From Polyangiaceae bacterium (GTDB lineage: Bacteria; Myxococcota_A; Polyangia; Polyangiales; Polyangiaceae): DNA of 64,000 nucleotides. The notes beneath the pieces are model-generated. The model saw only the letters and a program-made list of their open reading frames with translations, was not told the DNA's origin and did no database searches. How positions within the stretch are numbered: the stretch's first letter is position 1; every line of letters starts with the position of its first letter. The position numbers and the translations under genes are program-made. The DNA is taken from assembly GCA_020846005.1 (NCBI GenBank), contig JADLEQ010000023.1, forward strand, positions 1 to 64,000. The letters run 5' to 3'. Positions 59,235-64,000 of the stretch are shown here, piece after piece.

Positions 59235-60205
59235 GCGGGGGGCGCGCCCGAGTCGTCGCGTGCTCGAACATCGCGCTCGCGAAGTATTGGGGCAAGGCGG
59301 ACGAGGCGCAGAACCTCACCGCCGTCCCCAGCCTCTCGCTCACCCTCGACGCGCTCCGCACCACGACGGAGGTCGCCGTCGACGCGACCCTCCAACGCGA
59401 CGAGCTGATCCTCGGCGGGCGCGCCGTCGCGGGGCGGCCGCTGGCGCGCGCGGCCGCGCTGCTGGAGCGAGTGCGCGCGCTGAGCGGGTCGCGGCTCCAC
59501 GCGCGCGTGACGAGCGAGAACGACTTCCCGACGGCGTCGGGGCTCGCGTCGAGCGCGAGTGGCTTCGCGGCGCTCGCGCTCGCCGCCGCCCGCGCCTACG
59601 GAGCGCCGCTCGGGCCGGGCGCGCTCAGCGCGGTGGCTCGGCGGGGCTCCGCGTCAGCGGCGCGCTCGCTCCACGGCGGCTTCGTCGAGCTCCTGGCCGG
59701 CGCCGAGGAGGCGCGCCAGCTCGCGCCGGAGACCCACTGGGACGTGCGCATGGTCGTCGCCGTGACGACGCTCGCGGCCAAGGGCGAGAGCTCGACGAGC
59801 GGCATGCTCCACACGGCTCGGACGAGCCCGTACTACGGCGCCTGGCTCGAGCACGCGCCGAGGCTGTTCGAGGAGATCCGCGCCGCCGTGCTGGCGCGTG
59901 ATCTCGCGGCGCTCGGGCCCGCGATGGAGCAGAGCGCGCTCGCGATGCACGCGTCGATGCTCGCGTCGCGCCCCGCCGTGATCTACCTGAACGCCGCGAG
60001 CCTCGCGGCGTTGGCGCGCGTGCGCGCCCTGCGCGAGGTCGACGGCGTCTCCGCCTGGGCGACCATGGACGCCGGCCCCCACGTGAAGGTGCTCGCGTCC
60101 GCGGAGGACGCTCCGCGGGTGCGCGACGCGCTCCTGGCGGTGGCCGGTGTCGAGCGGACGATCGTGTCGGCGCCGGGCCCGGCAGCGCGCGTGATCGAGC
60201 CATGA
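59231..60205 (+). CDS. mvaD: Diphosphomevalonate decarboxylase
   Basis: The product is 324 residues. N-terminal SNIALAKYWGKADE with PSLSLTLD, the ATP loop TASGLASSASGFAALALAA, GSASAARSLHGGFVEL and the late AWATMDAGPHVKVL are specific to diphosphomevalonate decarboxylase, which turns mevalonate-5-diphosphate into IPP with loss of CO2. The conserved Asp in MDAGP acts as catalytic base in this family. It overlaps mevalonate kinase and phosphomevalonate kinase by 4 nt on either side. Confidence 0.95.
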   Translation: MSGGRARVVACSNIALAKYWGKADEAQNLTAVPSLSLTLDALRTTTEVAVDATLQRDELILGGRAVAGRPLARAAALLERVRALSGSRLHARVTSENDFPTASGLASSASGFAALALAAARAYGAPLGPGALSAVARRGSASAARSLHGGFVELLAGAEEARQLAPETHWDVRMVVAVTTLAAKGESSTSGMLHTARTSPYYGAWLEHAPRLFEEIRAAVLARDLAALGPAMEQSALAMHASMLASRPAVIYLNAASLAALARVRALREVDGVSAWATMDAGPHVKVLASAEDAPRVRDALLAVAGVERTIVSAPGPAARVIEP

Positions 60206-61125
60206 TCCGCCGCGGCGAGCCGGGGCGCGAGGGCCGGGCGCGCGCGCCGGGCAAGCTGGTGCTCTCCGGGGCGTACGCGGTGCTGCGCGGCGCACCGGCG
60301 CTGGTGACCGCGGTCGATCGCTTCGTCGTCGCCGACACGGGGCGCCCGGCGGCGCTCGTCACGCCGGAGGTGCGGGCCGCGATCGGCGACGCGCCCGCGC
60401 CCTGGTTCGACGCCAGCGAGCTCCGCGACGAAGGACGCAAGCTGGGCCTCGGCTCGAGCGCGGCCATCCTGGTCGCGTCGCTGGGAGCGCTGGCGCTCCG
60501 CGACGGCGCGGCCGCGGCCGGGCTCGGGGAGGCGCTGCTCGCGCGCGCGGCCGCGGCGCACCGCGCCGCCCAGGGAGGGGGGAGCGGGATCGACGTGGCC
60601 GCGAGCGCGCTCGGGGGCGTCCTCCGCGCGGAGTCCTCGGCCGGCGAGGTGACGGCGCGTCGCGTGCGGCTCCCGGCGGGCCTCGACGTCGAGGTGTGGG
60701 CCTCGAGCCGCTCGGTGGCGACGAGCGGGATGCTGCGCGCCGTCGAGGCGCTCTCCGCCAGCGATCCCACGACGTTCGAGCGCCGCATGGGCGCGCAGCG
60801 CGCGGCGGCGGAGCGCGCCGCGGCCGCGGTCGACGCGGCGGATCGGGACGCGCTGCTCGCGGCCCTCGCGGAGCAGGGCACCGCGCTCGCCGCCCTCGGG
60901 GACGCCGCGGGAGTCCCGATCGTCGACGAGCTCGGGCGCTTCTTGTCCAGCGCGGCGGCGGCGCAGGGGGGCGCGTTCTTGCCGTCGGGCGCCGGGGGCG
61001 GCGACGTTTCGATCCACGTCGCGCCCGGTCCGTCGACACCCGCGCTGCGGCGGCTCGCCGAGGCGGGGGGCCTGTCGAGGCTCCCGCTCGCGATCGGCGC
61101 GCCGGGCGTCGAGCCCGCGGCGTGA
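60202..61125 (+). CDS. Phosphomevalonate kinase
   Basis: A GHMP kinase of 307 residues. APGKLVLSGAYAVLRGAPALVTAVDRFV gives motif 1, KLGLGSSAAILVASLGALAL motif 2, and GGGSGIDVAASALGGVLR and SGAGGGDVSIHV the third region. SGAYAVL and the KxGLGSSAA run are typical of ERG8/MvaK2-type phosphomevalonate kinase. With the kinase and decarboxylase it completes mevalonate to IPP. HMG-CoA synthase and reductase are not in the window. The ATG overlaps the decarboxylase stop (ATGA). It is convergent with modC (about 20 bp). Confidence 0.88.
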   Translation: MIRRGEPGREGRARAPGKLVLSGAYAVLRGAPALVTAVDRFVVADTGRPAALVTPEVRAAIGDAPAPWFDASELRDEGRKLGLGSSAAILVASLGALALRDGAAAAGLGEALLARAAAAHRAAQGGGSGIDVAASALGGVLRAESSAGEVTARRVRLPAGLDVEVWASSRSVATSGMLRAVEALSASDPTTFERRMGAQRAAAERAAAAVDAADRDALLAALAEQGTALAALGDAAGVPIVDELGRFLSSAAAAQGGAFLPSGAGGGDVSIHVAPGPSTPALRRLAEAGGLSRLPLAIGAPGVEPAA

Positions 61126-61146
61126 CGCGCCCGGCGCAGCGGAGCG

Positions 61147-61896
61147 CTACTCGGCGGCGCGGGTCGCCCCCGCCACGAGCTGCTCCACGAAGGGGGAGGC
61201 CGGGCGCGCCTCGAGCTCTGCCCACGTCCCGAGCTGCGTCACGCGGCCCTCCTCGAGCACGGCCACGCGCCGGCCGAGGCGGCGCGCGTCCTCGGGATCG
61301 TGAGTGACCACGAGCGCCGGCAACCCGAGCTGCGCCAGGTACTCTGCCAGGAAGGCGCGCACCTCGCCGCGCGAGCGAACGTCGAGCGCGGCGAGCGGCT
61401 CGTCGAGCAGCAGCACGCGCGGCGACGCGGCGAGCGCGCGTGCCAGCGCGACCCGCTGCCGCTCGCCGCCCGACAGCGCGCGCGGGCGCCTCGAGGCGAG
61501 CGCGCTCAGGCCGAGCTCCTGCAGGAGCGTCTCGGCGAGGCTCCGGCGCTCCTCTCGGCTCCGCCGCGGCGAGGCGCAGGCCAGCGCGAAGTCGAGGTTC
61601 TGGCGCACGTCGAGGTGGGGGAACAGGGCGTAGTCCTGCGGCAGGTACCCGATCCGCCGCTCCTCAACAGCGAGATCGATCCCCCGCGACGAGTCGAAGA
61701 CCGGCGCGCCATCGATCACGATCCGGCCGCGGTCGACCGGCAGCGCGCCGATCACGTGCCCGAGCAGGCTGCTCTTCCCGGCGCCGTTCGGGCCCACGAG
61801 CACCAGCGTCTCGTGCTCCGCCTCGAGCTCGACGTCGACGCGCAAACGCCCGACGCGGGCCTCGACTCGGAGCTCCAGCGCGGCGCGGCTCGTCAC
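61147..61896 (-). CDS. modC: Molybdate ABC transporter ATPase ModC
   Basis: The product is 249 residues with Walker [11 protein letters not shown]-loop [17 protein letters not shown], signature [16 protein letters not shown], Walker [14 protein letters not shown] and switch VVTHDPED. It lacks the C-terminal MOP/TOBE domain found in longer ModC proteins, and ends with a short helix after [14 protein letters not shown]. Assigned to molybdate by position after modA and modB; other oxyanion or sulfate transporters share this ATPase type. The GTG start overlaps the modB stop by 4 nt. Confidence 0.88.
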   Translation of the reverse strand: MTSRAALELRVEARVGRLRVDVELEAEHETLVLVGPNGAGKSSLLGHVIGALPVDRGRIVIDGAPVFDSSRGIDLAVEERRIGYLPQDYALFPHLDVRQNLDFALACASPRRSREERRSLAETLLQELGLSALASRRPRALSGGERQRVALARALAASPRVLLLDEPLAALDVRSRGEVRAFLAEYLAQLGLPALVVTHDPEDARRLGRRVAVLEEGRVTQLGTWAELEARPASPFVEQLVAGATRAAE

Positions 61897-62702
61897 GCGG
61901 CCTCTCCCCCCGCGGCCGTGCGGGCGAGCAGCCACCGCACGAGGAGCAGCAGCGTGTACGCGACCGCCACGAGCACGATCGAGAGCGCCTGCGCGACGCG
62001 CGAGTCGGACTCGAAGGCGGTGTAGATCGCGAGCGGCAGCGTCTGGGTGCGGCCCTCCAGGTTCCCCGCGAACATCAGCGTGGCGCCGAACTCGCCGAGG
62101 GAGCGAGCCCAGCTCATCGCGCCCCCCGCGAGGAGCCCGGGCGCCGCGAGCGGGACCGCGACGCGGGAGAAGACTCGGAGCGGGGCGGCGCCGAACGTCC
62201 GCGCCACGAGGAGCAGCTTCGGGTCGATCCGGCGAAACCCGCTGGTCGCCGCCTGGACGAAATAGGGCGCGGAGACGAACACCTCCGCCAGCACGACCGC
62301 CGTCGTGCTGAAGGCCAGCGACGACCCCGTGGGGTAGGCCCACCCGGCGAGCAGCCCGCGCCGGCCGAAGGTGAGCAGCAACGCCACGCCGGCCACCGCG
62401 GGCGGGATCACCGCCGGGAGCTGCACCAGCGTCTCGAGCGCGCGCGCCGCGCGCCCGCTGGCGTTCGCGAGCCACCACGCGAGCGGCGTGCCGAGGCCGA
62501 CCACGATCGCCAGGCTGAGCGAGGTGGTGAGCAGGCTCAGCCGCAGCGCCGGGCCGACGAGGGGGTGGGACAGGCCGTCGCGGAGCGCGGACGGGCTGGT
62601 CGCGAGGAACAGCGCGACGACCGGGAGCGCGAGAAAGCCGAGCAACCCCCAACCCGCGACGGCCAGGCCGCCGCGCTCGAGCCGGAGGCGCCCCGCGCTC
62701 AC
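61893..62702 (-). CDS. modB: Molybdate ABC transporter permease ModB
   Basis: The permease is 269 residues with about six helices. The coupling EAA-type loop is [49 protein letters not shown], the classic ModB/CysT signature ending in [29 protein letters not shown] is also typical. The N-terminus starts at a GTG (62702) that overlaps the modA stop by 4 nt. Longer open sequence upstream lies inside modA and is a shadow. Confidence 0.9.
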   Translation of the reverse strand: MSAGRLRLERGGLAVAGWGLLGFLALPVVALFLATSPSALRDGLSHPLVGPALRLSLLTTSLSLAIVVGLGTPLAWWLANASGRAARALETLVQLPAVIPPAVAGVALLLTFGRRGLLAGWAYPTGSSLAFSTTAVVLAEVFVSAPYFVQAATSGFRRIDPKLLLVARTFGAAPLRVFSRVAVPLAAPGLLAGGAMSWARSLGEFGATLMFAGNLEGRTQTLPLAIYTAFESDSRVAQALSIVLVAVAYTLLLLVRWLLARTAAGGEAA

Positions 62703-63544
62703 GGCGACGCTCCAGCCCGGGGCGTGCCGAACCCCGCCTGCGCCAGCGCGCCCCGGCCCGCCGGCGAGAGCACCAGCGCGACCCACGCCCGCGCCAGCTC
62801 CGGGTTCGGCGCTCCGGCGGCGACGGCGATGGGGTACTCCGCGACCACGTTCAGTTCGCTCGGGATGGCGACCACGGTGACGCTCGCGCCGGCGGTGAGG
62901 GCGTCGGTGCGGTAGACGATCCCGGCCTGCGCCTCCCCCAGGCTCACCTTGGCGAGCACTTGTCGGACGTTGAGCTCGCGGGAGACGACACGCGCCTCGA
63001 CGCGGGCTCGGAAGTCGGCGCCGAGCGTCCGGTTCGCCCGATCGAGGAGGGTGACCGTGTATCTCCCGATCGGCACCTCGGGCGCGCCCAGGACGATCCG
63101 CTCGGCCGCCGGCAGCTCCGCCAGCGTCCGGACGCGCTGAGCCGCCTCTCTCGACACGACGATTACGGGCTCGTTGCCGGCGAAGATCACCGGATCGAGC
63201 ACGCGCGCGTCGCGCAGCAGCGCGTCCATGTGTCGCGCGTCGGCTGACGCGAACACGTCGACCGCCGCTCCGTGCTCGACCTGCGATCGCAGCTCCTGCG
63301 TACCGGCGAAGTTGAAGGTCACCTCGACGCCCGGGTGGGCCTGCTCGAAGTCACTGCCCAGCCGGGTGAAGACCTCGCGCAGCGACGCCGCCGCGAACAC
63401 GACGAGTCGCCCGTGGCTGAGAGCGTCCGCCGGCGCCTTGCGCCTGCACGCCGTCGCGCACGTCGCGAGGAGCGCGACGCAGAGCGCGAGTACCGCCCGA
63501 CGGACGCGGTGCTCGCGCCGACGATGCACGCTGCACTGGGTCAT
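62699..63544 (-). CDS. modA: Molybdate-binding lipoprotein ModA
   Basis: The product is 281 residues with lipobox ATAC (Cys33). The substrate-binding fold has [92 protein letters not shown] and [31 protein letters not shown], all typical of ModA proteins that bind MoO4 or WO4. AASL provides one oxyanion serine; the GTQ turn has Thr where many ModA proteins have Ser. The start ATG overlaps the stop of the upstream outer-membrane protein gene (ATGA). Confidence 0.93.
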   Translation of the reverse strand: MTQCSVHRRREHRVRRAVLALCVALLATCATACRRKAPADALSHGRLVVFAAASLREVFTRLGSDFEQAHPGVEVTFNFAGTQELRSQVEHGAAVDVFASADARHMDALLRDARVLDPVIFAGNEPVIVVSREAAQRVRTLAELPAAERIVLGAPEVPIGRYTVTLLDRANRTLGADFRARVEARVVSRELNVRQVLAKVSLGEAQAGIVYRTDALTAGASVTVVAIPSELNVVAEYPIAVAAGAPNPELARAWVALVLSPAGRGALAQAGFGTPRAGASP

Positions 63545-64000
63545 AGGCTCCCCGTGACCTGCGCGTACCCCAGCGTCGCGTTCGGCGTCCGGCCTCCCGG
63601 GGCGTCCGTGGCGAACTCGCCGCGGACGAGGTGCGCGCCGCCGACCTCCAGCGCGAGGTTCTTCGGAGCCACGTGCCACCGGACGCGCAGCTCGAGCTGC
63701 TGCCCGACGTACGCGCCCGATCCCCCGCTCGGATCCCGCACGCCCGCGGTCGTCCACGCGTCGCGCTTCGCAGCGAGCCAGACCAGGCGATACGCTGCGA
63801 AGGCGTCGAGCGTGCGGTGCGGCTGCACCTCGAGCCGGGCGCCGGGGGAGCTCAGATTGCTCCGGCCCACGGCGCCGTACAGGCCGGTCGGGCCGAGCTC
63901 GAAGCGGCGAGCGCCGTACAGTGGATCGAAGCGCCCGTTCGTCCGGTCGCTGGGCGAGCGGTCGCCGCTCGCGTAGTCGTACTGGAGCGCGAGGCGCGGG
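63541..64000 (-). CDS. Alginate-export-type outer-membrane beta-barrel (partial)
   Basis: Only the C-terminal 152 codons are in the window; the frame is open to the edge. PRLALQYDYASGDRSP followed by GRFDPLYGARRFELGPTGLYG is the signature region of alginate-export family barrels (YxxGD...FDPLxP), and later residues show alternating strands with Tyr/Trp/Arg (LDAFAAYRLVWLAAKRDAWT, QQLELRVRWHVAPKNLALEVGGAHL) ending QVTGSL. Despite the family name such proteins are general outer-membrane porins. Tight coupling to modA (4-nt overlap) suggests an outer-membrane entry route serving the molybdate transporter. Confidence 0.75.
   Translation of the reverse strand, partial: PRLALQYDYASGDRSPSDRTNGRFDPLYGARRFELGPTGLYGAVGRSNLSSPGARLEVQPHRTLDAFAAYRLVWLAAKRDAWTTAGVRDPSGGSGAYVGQQLELRVRWHVAPKNLALEVGGAHLVRGEFATDAPGGRTPNATLGYAQVTGSL

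Overview
The window is very GC-rich, essentially fully coding chromosomal DNA from a diderm bacterium. It most resembles Myxococcota, probably the class Polyangia (Sorangium/Polyangium relatives). The evidence is: many lipoproteins with Gly/Ser/Thr-rich or Cys-rich low-complexity regions, a Ser/Thr kinase fused to a formylglycine-enzyme-like domain, a TPR-PEGA protein, a complete lower mevalonate pathway, a meso-DAP-type MurE, and TamA/TamB. The assignment is inferred from gene content, not from a marker-gene search. I see no tRNA, rRNA, CRISPR array, insertion sequence or prophage.

Layout. 0.25-0.73 kb: remnant of a response regulator. 0.8-13 kb: a Cys-rich lipoprotein, tamA-tamB (outer-membrane assembly), an OB-fold-like lipoprotein, a PPP-family phosphatase, a Gly-rich lipoprotein, rsmE, a free-standing B12-binding subunit of the methylmalonyl-CoA mutase type, and a 59-residue membrane protein. 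13.2-35 kb: the division and cell wall (dcw) cluster. It starts at a canonical TTGACA-N17-TACCTT promoter with MraZ-type boxes and runs mraZ-rsmH-ftsL-ftsI-murE-murF-mraY-murD-ftsW-murG-murC-ftsQ-(ftsZ-like gene). Every junction overlaps by 1-4 nt. After two inserted lipoprotein genes come ftsA and ftsZ. murB and ddl are absent.

35-41.9 kb: two paired tiny lipoproteins, a three-gene operon (two DUF4013-like membrane proteins and a gamma-glutamyltranspeptidase-type lipoprotein), a PEGA protein and a kynureninase-like PLP enzyme. 42.1-49.2 kb: a compact dissimilatory nitrite reductase module: nirS (two cytochrome c domains plus d1), nirJ, nirF and a fused nirDL, with cysG convergent and supplying siroheme, the precursor of heme d1. 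49.2-57 kb: an HNH nuclease with a PUA/EVE-like N-terminus, a DUF454 protein, the kinase-FGE protein, a polytopic membrane protein, a lipoprotein and type 2 isopentenyl-diphosphate isomerase. 57.1-61.1 kb: polyprenyl synthase, mevalonate kinase, diphosphomevalonate decarboxylase and phosphomevalonate kinase. 61.1-64 kb: modCBA coupled to an alginate-export-type outer-membrane barrel that runs off the window.

The two most interesting observations are as follows. First, the gene at 27267-28223, between ftsQ and ftsA, encodes a protein that can be aligned with FtsZ over most of its length but has lost the GTP-binding signature and the catalytic T7-loop aspartates, so it looks like a pseudo-GTPase FtsZ. 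Second, about ten genes in the window have a -10-like hexamer only 6-12 nt before the start codon, several with a good -35 element 17-18 bp upstream, suggesting widespread leaderless transcription. The MurF with glutamate in place of the normally carbamylated lysine, a 20-bp palindrome before nirS, and the stripped-down heme-d1 gene set are also worth attention.
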